NCBI GenBank assembly: GCA_002407905.1
Contig: DHPL01000027.1
Location: 46,732 to 74,676 of the forward strand
Source: Anaerolineaceae bacterium UBA5365
GTDB lineage: Bacteria; Chloroflexota; Anaerolineae; Anaerolineales; Anaerolineaceae
Length of the DNA stretch: 27,945 bases
Direction: 5' to 3'
Shown: one piece after another, positions 13,528-21,513 of the stretch
Layout of the letters: every line of letters starts with the position of its first letter
Position numbering within the stretch: position 1 is the first letter of the stretch
Notes under the pieces: model-generated
Told to the model about the DNA's origin: nothing
The model's input: the letters and a program-made list of their open reading frames with translations, nothing else
Databases searched by the model: none
Position numbers and translations under genes: made by a program

Positions 13528-16500
13528 ATGCCATTTAAAGGCAACTACTATCTGGTTTTACCTGAGGACCCCAGTAAAGCTGAGGCGAGTTTCGCGGTGG
13601 AGCTGGCGGGCATTCTGGGTTTTTATTCTCTGGCGCTGGATTTTCCGATGGTCCGGCCGGAAGCGGATATCCCCAAAGATGGCTTTGGCATTGTGATCGA
13701 CCGAATCGCACCGGATTGGCGCCTGGAAGGTGAGAGGCGGCTACACCTTTCCGTGCCGGATGCATCCATGGGTCGCCGCCTGCTCAAAGCGCTTTTGCGC
13801 AACCCCGCCAGGTATCTGCCCGGGCGGCTGCCAGCTGCTAAAACCCCTGCTAAGGCACCCATTGTTTTCAGCAGCGATTCAATATTAGAAGCAAGCCGCT
13901 TCCCTGTGCGCCCCCTGGGTGTGGATAGTTTTCTCTTGCCCGGGAACTGGCTACCTGATGAAGACGGCGATTTTCTGCCGGATGCCATCCGGGTTGGTTT
14001 GCGCCTGCCCCGCTCGGCGGACTCGGATAGTACCTGCGCTGCGGCAGATATCGCTGCTGTGTTGGGGGCGCAAAGCACGGTTTATGAATTTCCGCTCTTG
14101 GGCAGTAAACGCCAGGGCACGATTCGCTTTAAACCCGGCAAAAGCCCTGCCAGGATGAGCCTGGATGGGCAGGTTTTGACAATCAGCGGAACAGGAATGG
14201 CGGCTTTTGTGCGCAAAATGCTTGCCATCGCCCTGCCAGGGCAGCGGACGGAAGAGCCTTTTAGCCTGGCCGATTGGGTGGCGCATTTCCAGAACGGGTT
14301 GGCAATGGCCAACCCGGACGGTCAATTTGCCTATGCCAAGGCCTTTGTGCCGAGTGGAACGCGTGCGTATGCCTGCCATTTTGACTTACAGGCACGTGAA
14401 CAAAACCAGAAAACCAGGCTGCTGCCGCAAAAGTTTCTACTTTCGCACAAGGACGAAAAAGAGGTTTGGAAAAAAGAATTTGACCTGCCCTGGGAAGTGG
14501 AGCGTTTGACGGAAGCACTGCGCAGGGAAGTGCTGCCCAAACTGCATAGAGGCGACAGGGTCGAGGTTTTTGCCTCCCTGTCTGAAGACGAAGCCCAGCG
14601 ACGCGAGACCGCCAGGGACCTGCGCCGGATGCTGCGCCAAGCTGGGATGAAACCCCGGGTGAGGCTGATCAGCGCTTATAAGCAGGGTTTTTCCTGGGTG
14701 GATGAGGAGATCATCCCGCGGCTGAACAAACTGCTGAACCTGGCTGAAATCGAGATCCAATTCAAGGCCTTTCTGCCGCCCGGCAAAACCGAATGGCCCA
14801 GCGAAAGCGGCGCTACCCCCAGCCTTTCCTCAGCCCGGGACGAAGACCCCAGTTTTTGGTTTGATATGCCCATACGCCTGCTGCAGGAGCTTTACCCCAT
14901 TGATGATGTGATCCAGGCTAAAACCAAACTGCCGCGGGAGAAGGTTCGCTTTACCTTGTATGAAGGCGAAGAGGACATCAGCTACCGCCTGATTGCCCGG
15001 GATGAGAAGGGCCAGCGCCTGCTGCAGGAGGACCTGAAGGCCTACATGAGCGAGCGCCCTTTTCTGGACGCGTTCAAAGGTTTAGGCAAGGTGCACCCCG
15101 GTACCGGCCACTTACGCGTTAGCCGGGAAGGGGAAGTTTTGCTGGACGAGACTATTCCCACCGACCTTGAAATGATCTGGGATGCGTACCAGGCAGAAGT
15201 GCTGCCTGCTTTGCAAAAATTTATTGATGGCAAACTTGGCCGCGATCCCCTGGCCACGGACCAACCGCTATTTTCCAGCCTGCAATTCACGATTGAAGCC
15301 TCCGAACCGGATTACGATTTGGGTATCCGCACCGATCGCATTTCGGCGCTGGATGCCTTGCACGAGGACCTGTATTTTGTAACCCTGGATTACTTTAGGA
15401 CATACGGGTTAAGGCATGGCAAACAAAACCTGAATGCCCCGGGATTGATCCTGCCCATCATCCGCAAGGGCAAAGGCAAGCCGCGTTTTACCGCCCAAAT
15501 CTTTGACCGGCTGGACAATGAACCGGCTATCCTGGTGGACGGTCAGCGGATTAGGCGCCTGGCGGAGCCTGATGAAATGCAAGTGCTTGCCAGTAGCCTG
15601 GCGGATGGCCGGAACGGCTTGAGCCTGGGCCTGGACCTGCGCGGCCCGGAAGCGCTGGCTAAAGTGATTACATCGTTTGGCCGCCTGGCGAAAAAAGGCG
15701 CCCTGAGCCAGAACCCGGCGGCCTTAGGCATCAGCCAGGTTGAGCTAAGGCTTAATGGGCGGAAACTGCCGGTGTGGAAGCTTCCCAAGGCTCCTGCCCG
15801 GCAAAAGCGGAAACCGCTTGGCATATCGGAAGTGGATCTGCATTCCGGCCAGGTGGTGGGTTATGACCAATATCTGCAAACCATGGAGCAGCTCAAGGCA
15901 GTTCCCGGGCTGCGGGTTTGGCCGGTGGCCCTGTCTTACCAGGAGCGCCGCATCTATGCCACCCAAGTGTTGCCGCGGCGCCGCGGCTGGCTGGCCCGCA
16001 GCAAGTGGCTTACACACCAACCCACGCTCTACATCAACGGCCGGCACCACGCCAACGAAGTGTCAGGCACTAACGCCAACTTTGAGGTGCTGCGCGCTGT
16101 AATGAGCGACCCCAAAAACGCTGATCTGCCCGAGAGGCTGAACATCGTATTCGTGCCCTTCGAGAACCCGGACGGGGCAGCCCTGCACTACCGCCTGCAG
16201 CAGGACAACCCGCGCTGGAAGCTGCATGTTGCCCGCTATAACGCCCTGGGCCTGGAGATGGCTTACGGCTATTTTGATGATGCCACCATCCACACCGAGT
16301 GCCTGGCTTTCACCCGCGTTTGGCGGGAATTCCTGCCGGATATCGTGATCGATGACCATGGCGTGCCGGACCACGAATGGGACCAGCAATTCAGCGGTTA
16401 TACATCGCCTTGGTTCAAGGGTTTTTGGATGCCCCGCGCGCTTTTGTACGCGTATTTCTTCCATGTTAAGGATGAGCGTTTTGCCGGAAACCTGGCAGTG

Positions 16501-16962
16501 AACAAGGGCATGGAAGCCGTGGTGGCACGCTCCATGCGCGGCGACCCTGAGATTCGAGCCCTGAACGCGGATTGGAAGGACCGCTTTGAAAAGTATGCCC
16601 ATTCCTGGATGCCTCGCCTTTTCCCGGCGGATTACTTTCAGGATCTGATTTCATATTGGGTGTCTTCCCCGTACGACCCGGACCACCGCTACGCGGCCGC
16701 GCGTTACCCCTGGGTGACCGCGGTGAGTTTTGTCTCGGAGGTGAGCGACGAGACCGCTCAGGGCAAGGACCTGGAACTCTGCACCAAGGCACACGCCTTG
16801 CACGATCTGGCCGTGATCGACTGGCTTGACTCGGCACGCGTTGTGCATGCTCATGACCGTCAATGGGGGGCCCAAAAAGCCCAATTGACCCTGCGGCGCA
16901 AACGCCCGATTTATTTCAGCACCCGGGGTTCAAAAGGAGGAAAGGAGCAGAATCAGGAGTAA
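13528..16962 (+). CDS. Very large M14-family zinc carboxypeptidase-like protein
   Basis: A 1144-residue protein with an M14 zinc peptidase domain at its C-terminal end (about 800-1110). The zinc ligands appear as H841 and E844 in NGRHHANEVSG and H944 in VIDDHGVPDHEWD. A likely catalytic glutamate is E1071 in SFVSEVSDE. About 790 residues precede this domain, far more than in ordinary carboxypeptidases. They contain a calcium-loop-like DEDGDFLPD at 144-152, and two segments sharing a REVLPKL / AEVLPAL pattern that may be diverged repeats. There is no signal peptide or membrane helix, so it appears cytoplasmic. GGAG lies 6 nt before the ATG at 13528; another ATG at 13516 has no proper ribosome site. 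It is followed by the DUF969/DUF979 transporter genes in the same direction. The substrate is unknown. Context suggests peptides related to glutamate or pyroglutamate. Confidence 0.75.
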   Translation: MPFKGNYYLVLPEDPSKAEASFAVELAGILGFYSLALDFPMVRPEADIPKDGFGIVIDRIAPDWRLEGERRLHLSVPDASMGRRLLKALLRNPARYLPGRLPAAKTPAKAPIVFSSDSILEASRFPVRPLGVDSFLLPGNWLPDEDGDFLPDAIRVGLRLPRSADSDSTCAAADIAAVLGAQSTVYEFPLLGSKRQGTIRFKPGKSPARMSLDGQVLTISGTGMAAFVRKMLAIALPGQRTEEPFSLADWVAHFQNGLAMANPDGQFAYAKAFVPSGTRAYACHFDLQAREQNQKTRLLPQKFLLSHKDEKEVWKKEFDLPWEVERLTEALRREVLPKLHRGDRVEVFASLSEDEAQRRETARDLRRMLRQAGMKPRVRLISAYKQGFSWVDEEIIPRLNKLLNLAEIEIQFKAFLPPGKTEWPSESGATPSLSSARDEDPSFWFDMPIRLLQELYPIDDVIQAKTKLPREKVRFTLYEGEEDISYRLIARDEKGQRLLQEDLKAYMSERPFLDAFKGLGKVHPGTGHLRVSREGEVLLDETIPTDLEMIWDAYQAEVLPALQKFIDGKLGRDPLATDQPLFSSLQFTIEASEPDYDLGIRTDRISALDALHEDLYFVTLDYFRTYGLRHGKQNLNAPGLILPIIRKGKGKPRFTAQIFDRLDNEPAILVDGQRIRRLAEPDEMQVLASSLADGRNGLSLGLDLRGPEALAKVITSFGRLAKKGALSQNPAALGISQVELRLNGRKLPVWKLPKAPARQKRKPLGISEVDLHSGQVVGYDQYLQTMEQLKAVPGLRVWPVALSYQERRIYATQVLPRRRGWLARSKWLTHQPTLYINGRHHANEVSGTNANFEVLRAVMSDPKNADLPERLNIVFVPFENPDGAALHYRLQQDNPRWKLHVARYNALGLEMAYGYFDDATIHTECLAFTRVWREFLPDIVIDDHGVPDHEWDQQFSGYTSPWFKGFWMPRALLYAYFFHVKDERFAGNLAVNKGMEAVVARSMRGDPEIRALNADWKDRFEKYAHSWMPRLFPADYFQDLISYWVSSPYDPDHRYAAARYPWVTAVSFVSEVSDETAQGKDLELCTKAHALHDLAVIDWLDSARVVHAHDRQWGAQKAQLTLRRKRPIYFSTRGSKGGKEQNQE

Positions 16963-17016
16963 AACTTATTGTTTTCTGCGTGTTTTATTGATTATCAAAT
17001 TTGATTGGAGGTTTTT

Positions 17017-17868
17017 GTGCTTATCAAGCTATTAGGTGTATTGATCGTCATTCTCGGTTTTGCACTCAAGCTTGACTCGATCCTGATCATTGTACTGGCA
17101 ATGATCGTTACCGCCCTTACCGGCGGCCTTGGTCTGGACGGGTTGCTTGAGACCCTGGGGCAAAGCTTTGTAGCTAACCGCTCCATGGGGATATTCATCG
17201 TCACCATGTTGGTAGTGGGTACACTGGAACGGAACGGCCTGCGCGAATCGGCCGCGCGGTTGATCGCCAAGGTAAAAAGCGCCACAGCCGGCCGTGTGAT
17301 CTCAACTTATGCCGTGATGCGCGTGATCTTTGCCGCGTTCAACGTAGGCTTTGGCGGTGTGGCAGGCTTTGTTCGCCCGGTGATCATGCCCATGGCCTAC
17401 GGTGCGATCAAGGCCAAGGGCTACGAACCCGACCCCGAGCATTACGAGGCGATCAAAGGCCACGCGGCTGGTTCTGAGAACGTGACCTGGTTCTTTGGTC
17501 AGGTGCTCTTTGTGGGCGGCTCCGGCGCGCTTTTGGTGCAATCCACCCTGCGCGATCTGGGCTACACCGTGGAATTGCTGGACCTGGCCCGTGTGGAAAT
17601 CCCGGTGGCTATTTTTGCCACCCTGACTTACATTGTTTACACGCTCATCGCCGATAACGCGATGATGAAGAAGTATTATGGCGCGCAGGCTGCCAGGCCG
17701 GCGATGGCTGCTGCCAGTGCGGGCGGCGCTCTTCCCCAACCGGAATATCAGGAAGCCAAAGAAGTTGCGGACGAACCGATGGTTTCTACTGACCCCGCCA
17801 TCACTTCCGACGAGAACAAAGAAAACGCGCTCGAGTCCGATGTGACCGAGCCCAAGAAAGAGGCATGA
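17017..17868 (+). CDS. DUF969 subunit of the predicted 5-oxoproline transporter
   Basis: A 283-residue membrane protein of the DUF969 family, described in current family annotation as one of two subunits of a 5-oxoproline (pyroglutamate) transporter. Hydrophobic segments include LLGVLIVILGFALKL, SILIIVLAMIVTALTGGLGL, MGIFIVTMLVVGTLE and VAIFATLTYIVYTLI. The conserved loop AAFNVGFGGVAGFVRPVIMP and HAAGSENVTWFFGQ are typical. Translation starts at GTG 17017, with GGAGG 5 nt upstream. The TTG at 17005 overlaps that ribosome site and is rejected. After the last helix there is an unusual hydrophilic, Glu-rich tail of about 60 residues (ending ESDVTEPKKEA) that I would not expect in the core family. 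It lies 54 nt after the M14 gene and 1 nt before the DUF979 gene. Confidence 0.88.
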   Translation: MLIKLLGVLIVILGFALKLDSILIIVLAMIVTALTGGLGLDGLLETLGQSFVANRSMGIFIVTMLVVGTLERNGLRESAARLIAKVKSATAGRVISTYAVMRVIFAAFNVGFGGVAGFVRPVIMPMAYGAIKAKGYEPDPEHYEAIKGHAAGSENVTWFFGQVLFVGGSGALLVQSTLRDLGYTVELLDLARVEIPVAIFATLTYIVYTLIADNAMMKKYYGAQAARPAMAAASAGGALPQPEYQEAKEVADEPMVSTDPAITSDENKENALESDVTEPKKEA

Positions 17869-17869
17869 G

Positions 17870-18817
17870 ATGATCACTTACTTCACAAACCCTGAAGTGA
17901 CCTTAAGTGCCAAACTGCTCGAAGTATTGTTCATGCTGATGGGCGTGATCACGGCTTATGTTGGCGTCAAGAACCTGCTGGACAAAGAAAACAAGGCGCG
18001 TATCGGAACAGCCGTGTTTTGGCTTTCCCTGGCCATCGTGTTGGCCTTTGGCCGCTTTTTACCCAATAAGGTGAACGGCGCCTTGGTACTATTGATGTGT
18101 CTGCCCGCCATCCTGCGCCAGGTGAAACCCGGTAAGAACGAGCCTGTAGACCCGGCGTATTCAGAAAAGATGTCGCAGAAGCTGGGGAACAAAATCTTTA
18201 TCCCCTCGCTCTCCATTGGTGTTTTCGCTCTGATTTTTGCCATCTTCACCAAGCTTGGCGCCCTGGTGGGCGTTGGCGTTGGTGTGGTTTTCGCGATCCT
18301 CTTCCTGATGGCCATGAACCGCGACAACAAGGTGAAAACCTTCTTCGATGACAGCGCGCGGATGCTGAGCCTGATTGGCCCAATTTCCATGCTGCCGATG
18401 CTCTTGGGCAGCCTGGGTGCGATCTTCACCAAGGCCGGTGTTGGCCAGGTGATCAGCGAGTATGTTGGCTACATCATCCCGGAGGGGAACATCAATGTGG
18501 GCATCATCGTATTTGCCCTGGCGATGCCCCTGTTCACGATGATCATGGGCAATGCCTTTGCAGCCATCACCGTGATCACGGTTGGCATCGGCGCGCCCTT
18601 TGTGCTGGCCCTGGGTGCCAACCCCACCATCGTGGGTATGCTGGCGCTCACCTGCGGGTATTGCGGCACATTGTGCACGCCCATGGCCGCTAACTTCAAC
18701 ATTGTGCCGGTGGCGCTGCTGGAGATGAAAGACCGCTTTGGTGTGATTAAGCGCCAATGGCTGCCGGCGATCATCATTCTGGTCTTCCAGATCGTTTACA
18801 TGCTGCTCTTCAAATAG
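17870..18817 (+). CDS. DUF979 subunit of the predicted 5-oxoproline transporter
   Basis: A 315-residue integral membrane protein of the DUF979 family, the partner of DUF969. About eight to ten hydrophobic helices are visible. Conserved stretches include FGRFLPNKVNGALVLLMCLP, GPISMLPMLLGSLGAIF, MPLFTMIMGNAFAAITVIT and CGYCGTLCTPMAANFNIVP near the C-terminus, the last being the most distinctive. The start is 1 nt past the DUF969 stop, so the two are certainly co-transcribed and probably coupled. Linkage of the pair with pcp is recurrent in bacteria and underlies the proposed transport of 5-oxoproline. The direction of transport is not evident here. No pxpABC 5-oxoprolinase genes are in the window, so the fate of the imported compound is unknown. 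Confidence 0.9.
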   Translation: MITYFTNPEVTLSAKLLEVLFMLMGVITAYVGVKNLLDKENKARIGTAVFWLSLAIVLAFGRFLPNKVNGALVLLMCLPAILRQVKPGKNEPVDPAYSEKMSQKLGNKIFIPSLSIGVFALIFAIFTKLGALVGVGVGVVFAILFLMAMNRDNKVKTFFDDSARMLSLIGPISMLPMLLGSLGAIFTKAGVGQVISEYVGYIIPEGNINVGIIVFALAMPLFTMIMGNAFAAITVITVGIGAPFVLALGANPTIVGMLALTCGYCGTLCTPMAANFNIVPVALLEMKDRFGVIKRQWLPAIIILVFQIVYMLLFK

Positions 18818-18830
18818 CCTTTAATGTTTG

Positions 18831-18858
18831 CAGAGGCCTCCCAGGCGGGAGGCCTCTG
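18831..18858 (+). terminator. Strong GC-rich hairpin without U-tract
   Basis: CAGAGGCCTCCC and GGGAGGCCTCTG form a perfect 12-bp stem around AGGC, starting 13 nt after the DUF979 stop and 29 nt before the next GTG start. No T-run follows on either strand, so it may stabilise the upstream 3' end or act as a non-canonical terminator. Confidence 0.5.
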
Positions 18859-18887
18859 GAATACCGTTCCGCCTTTCCGGGAGGTGC

Positions 18888-19403
18888 GTGATTGAGTCTC
18901 TAACCCATGCCAAACTACCTGCTTTTGAGATCATCCAGGTGGCTATGCCGCGGTACTTTCTGGGGCTCAGCCTGGAAACCAACGAAATAGAGCAGTTTAA
19001 GGACGGGCAGAAACTGGCAAAGGATTTTGCGGACGCGCGGGATGGGATTCGCAGGTTGGCCTATCCGTATGTATCCGTAACGATCACCGGAAAGAAAGGC
19101 CCGGAAGGCAAGTTTACTTACTTTACCGGCGAAGAGGTTGAACCGAAGGCAAAAGCCCCGGGCCTGGCCGCGATGGAATTGCCTGCCGGTACTTATGGAT
19201 GCATCACGGTGAAGCGCAACCCGACCTGGCTGCTAGGCATGCGCCTGGCGCAGGCACGCAAGCACTTTTACCAGGTATATTTGCCGGCTTCGGGTTATGA
19301 GTTGGGCGATGCCTTTGAAGAAGCGGAGCTCTGGGAACAGGCCGAGGAATCCAAACCCCGCCGGAGCCAGAGCGTGAGATTGCTCATTCCAATAAAGTTA
19401 TAA
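18888..19403 (+). CDS. GyrI-like small-molecule/effector-binding domain protein
   Basis: A 171-residue protein with the fold family found in GyrI (SbmC) and in the effector-binding domains of AraC/MerR-type regulators. Recognisable parts are FEIIQVAMPRYFLGLSLETN at the start, FTYFTGEEVEPKAKAPGLAA, MELPAGTYGCITVKRN in the centre and FYQVYLPASGYELGDA near the end. It has no DNA-binding domain, so it is a stand-alone binding protein. The start is the GTG at 18888 with GGGAGGTGC just before it. The frame extends upstream through a hairpin and is not used. It is convergent with the nuclease-helicase gene, with an 11-nt gap and no terminator. The ligand is unknown. Confidence 0.65.
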   Translation: MIESLTHAKLPAFEIIQVAMPRYFLGLSLETNEIEQFKDGQKLAKDFADARDGIRRLAYPYVSVTITGKKGPEGKFTYFTGEEVEPKAKAPGLAAMELPAGTYGCITVKRNPTWLLGMRLAQARKHFYQVYLPASGYELGDAFEEAELWEQAEESKPRRSQSVRLLIPIKL

Positions 19404-19414
19404 ACCTAGAATTA

Positions 19415-20563
19415 TTAAGAATTTATTTCGTCAATACCTAATGCTTTTAAATATGCAAAGGTCTCATCATAATACTCTGGTAGGCGGGTAGGATCTTGAG
19501 AATCACCGCTGGGCACCACAATTACCATGCCCTGCCGAGCTCGAGTTAAGAGAACACGGTAAGCATTTTTAAGGTAGCGCTGTCGTTCCATCGACCTTAC
19601 ATTTTCCCAGCGTCTGCCTTTGAAATTTTTATAATCCCAATGCCCATTGGCATAGCGAAAATCTGCATCCCAAACCACGACTGCCCAATCGACTTCAAGG
19701 CCTTGAACTTGAAATTCGGTGGCGGCATCTTCAAGATAATAGGAGGAACGCGTATCGTCTCGGTTATCTAAGAACCAATGAATCGGATCGATCGCTACCC
19801 TAACATCGATAGCCAGAGGCTTTAATCTCTGGGCAGCTGAAGAAACTAAGAGCCCGTACCGTTCAGATCCCCGAGCTTTACTTTTCACCCATGTTTTTGC
19901 AGCATCTAAGTCACGAACTATTCGGATAGGATAAGTTTGATTGATTTCTTTGAAAGATTCCCGTGCAGATTCAGCATCTAGGTCAAGCATTCGTTTTACG
20001 AACTTTGAAACATTCTCGTTGCGGAAGGAACGCATGGAAACTGCGAGATGCAGCGTTTCGCGATAGGAGATCGGATTGGCTCGAGGCCAATGCTTTAGTT
20101 CTTCTGAAGCGTTGTATTCACTATCGGTAAGGTGTGGGGAAATGTAAATTCGCCAATTTGGGAAATAGGTTTTTAGGGCACTGAACCATTCCCCTATGCC
20201 GGCTTCACCGGTGTTGATCTCTTGCCCGCCACCCACAAGACAAACAATCGTGGCCCAATCAGGGTGCCGATCCAAGCAGGAAATTAAGAATTCCGGCTCG
20301 GAATGGGAAAAGTTTGGAATGTGTTTCTTTCGAGACATGAAATTTGCTGTTTGTTGTAGATCCCATGCCCGCTGAGCCTCATCAAAAAGAGCAACATGTT
20401 CTAGCGGAGGAACCGTCGTAGCAAGACAATCATCTCGAAAATTATGTACATTCTGGATAAAGAGTTTTACCTCTCGGCGAGCACTCGTGATGGAAATTCG
20501 TTGACCCCGCTCTTCAGCCTGAGCAACTTTGTTGCGGGCTAATGCCTCACGCAGAACTTCCAC
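19415..20563 (-). CDS. C-terminal fragment: DUF2075 helicase motifs II-VI
   Basis: This is the second open frame of the broken gene, up to 382 residues if started at an internal GTG at 20563, which has no convincing ribosome site. It carries DEAQRAW, the VGGGQEINTGEAGIGEW sensor motif and the LLTRARQ arginine motif, but lacks Walker A. It is unlikely to be translated or active by itself and is best read as the rest of the upstream frame. Confidence 0.55.
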   Translation of the reverse strand: MEVLREALARNKVAQAEERGQRISITSARREVKLFIQNVHNFRDDCLATTVPPLEHVALFDEAQRAWDLQQTANFMSRKKHIPNFSHSEPEFLISCLDRHPDWATIVCLVGGGQEINTGEAGIGEWFSALKTYFPNWRIYISPHLTDSEYNASEELKHWPRANPISYRETLHLAVSMRSFRNENVSKFVKRMLDLDAESARESFKEINQTYPIRIVRDLDAAKTWVKSKARGSERYGLLVSSAAQRLKPLAIDVRVAIDPIHWFLDNRDDTRSSYYLEDAATEFQVQGLEVDWAVVVWDADFRYANGHWDYKNFKGRRWENVRSMERQRYLKNAYRVLLTRARQGMVIVVPSGDSQDPTRLPEYYDETFAYLKALGIDEINS

Positions 20564-21401
20564 AAGCGGACCATTCCCAGAATGGAAAAACGCTATAGAG
20601 TTCGTTAGTTTTGTCGATGTGATTTGTTGCGACGTTAAGACCCACTAAGGTTTTACCTGCTCCAGGCACACCAGTGACAAAACAAATGGATTTTTGATTG
20701 TTCTCCCGGGAATATTGAATGATTCTTGCGATTTCAGAGGATGTTTCAGTAAGGTTTGTCGCGTTAGCATCTGAACGGGAGATGTCCTCCACAGAGTGGC
20801 CTGCATAAAGCGCTTGGGCGGCCTCAACAATTGTTGGCGTTGGGGCGTAAAGGCCAGCTTCCCATTCCACTGCATTGATCGGTTCACCTTCACAAAACTC
20901 GAGGATGGTTTCAATCATCGGCCTGAGAGTCTGGCCGTTCGCATTAATCGGAGAGAGCAAATGGTCGTCGTCAATGGTTGGGGAGATCAGACTAATCTGA
21001 CCTTGCGCCTCTGTGGCAATAAGGAGAGGAGCCACATAAATTTTGTGACTTGGTTTGTGGAAGTTCTTCAAGTCCAGAGCGTAATCCCAAACTTGCTCGA
21101 TTGCGGCTCGGGTGTAAACATCACTGCCCAATTTGAATTCGAGGACGAAGACTACTGCACCAATAATCACAACAACATCGATACGCTTGCCCATGCGAGG
21201 AACAGAAAATTCGAAGTAAATCTTCCCCTTTTTTCCTGCAAGAACCTGCTTGAGTAAGGAAATTTGCCCCTCCCATGCATAGGATTGCGTTAATTCAATA
21301 TCGAAGGCGCTATTTGTCTGCAGCTCCCCGATGATGGCATTGTTGGGGGAGGTGAGGAATGTGGTGAGGTCTGCAGCGTAATAATATCGGTTGAGCGGCA
21401 T
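20547..21401 (-). CDS. N-terminal fragment: PD-(D/E)XK nuclease domain plus Walker A
   Basis: This is the first open frame of the broken nuclease-helicase: 284 residues, of which the last 13 or so (after YSV) are read in the wrong phase. It holds the entire nuclease-like domain and the Walker A motif but no other helicase motif, so an ATPase is not expected from it alone. The nuclease domain might still fold. The ATG at 21401 has only a weak AGGTGC ribosome site. Confidence 0.6.
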   Translation of the reverse strand: MPLNRYYYAADLTTFLTSPNNAIIGELQTNSAFDIELTQSYAWEGQISLLKQVLAGKKGKIYFEFSVPRMGKRIDVVVIIGAVVFVLEFKLGSDVYTRAAIEQVWDYALDLKNFHKPSHKIYVAPLLIATEAQGQISLISPTIDDDHLLSPINANGQTLRPMIETILEFCEGEPINAVEWEAGLYAPTPTIVEAAQALYAGHSVEDISRSDANATNLTETSSEIARIIQYSRENNQKSICFVTGVPGAGKTLVGLNVATNHIDKTNELYSVFPFWEWSACGSSA

Positions 21402-21435
21402 GGATAAGTAGCACCTATACCCTTAGTCTTTCCGT

Positions 21436-21441
21436 ATTTTA
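21436..21441 (-). promoter_or_regulatory. Possible extended -10 box of the nuclease-helicase gene
   Basis: On the minus strand TTGGTAAAAT contains a TGn extension followed by TAAAAT, 34 nt upstream of the ATG at 21401. No matching -35 is evident. The rest of the 21402-21513 gap shows nothing further. Confidence 0.35.
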
Positions 21442-21513
21442 CCAAGCCTCCTAAGGCATTCGATTACTAATCATGCCAAGGTTTTGGAGTGAGTTTTCGT
21501 CAGGAAATCTTTT

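Larger units (their letters stand above)
19415..21401 (-). pseudogene. RecB-like nuclease + DUF2075 helicase gene, broken by a one-base indel
   Basis: Removing one base from the A5 run at 20586-20590 (T5 on the coding strand) joins two frames into a 661-residue protein reading YSVFHSGNGPLVEVL across the junction, as expected for DUF2075 proteins. The N-terminal 115 residues carry a PD-(D/E)XK nuclease signature: D75 in KRIDVVV, E88-x-K90 in VLEFKLG and Q103-x3-Y107 in EQVWDYALDL. A superfamily 1 helicase core follows, with Walker A GVPGAGKT (244-251), Walker B ALFDEAQRAW, CLVGGGQEINTGEAGIG, VQGLEVDWAVVVWD and LLTRARQGM. The region looks clearly AT-richer than its neighbours, suggesting horizontal acquisition. 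Related nuclease-helicases are often linked to nucleic-acid defence, which is inference here. The break may be a true mutation or an assembly error. Confidence 0.8.

Noticed and set aside
20547..20600. Programmed ribosomal frameshift in the nuclease-helicase gene
   Set aside because: Joining the frames requires a +1 shift (one base skipped) at GTT TTT CCA; there is no stop or rare codon at the site typical of +1 programmed shifts, so an indel in the homopolymer is simpler.
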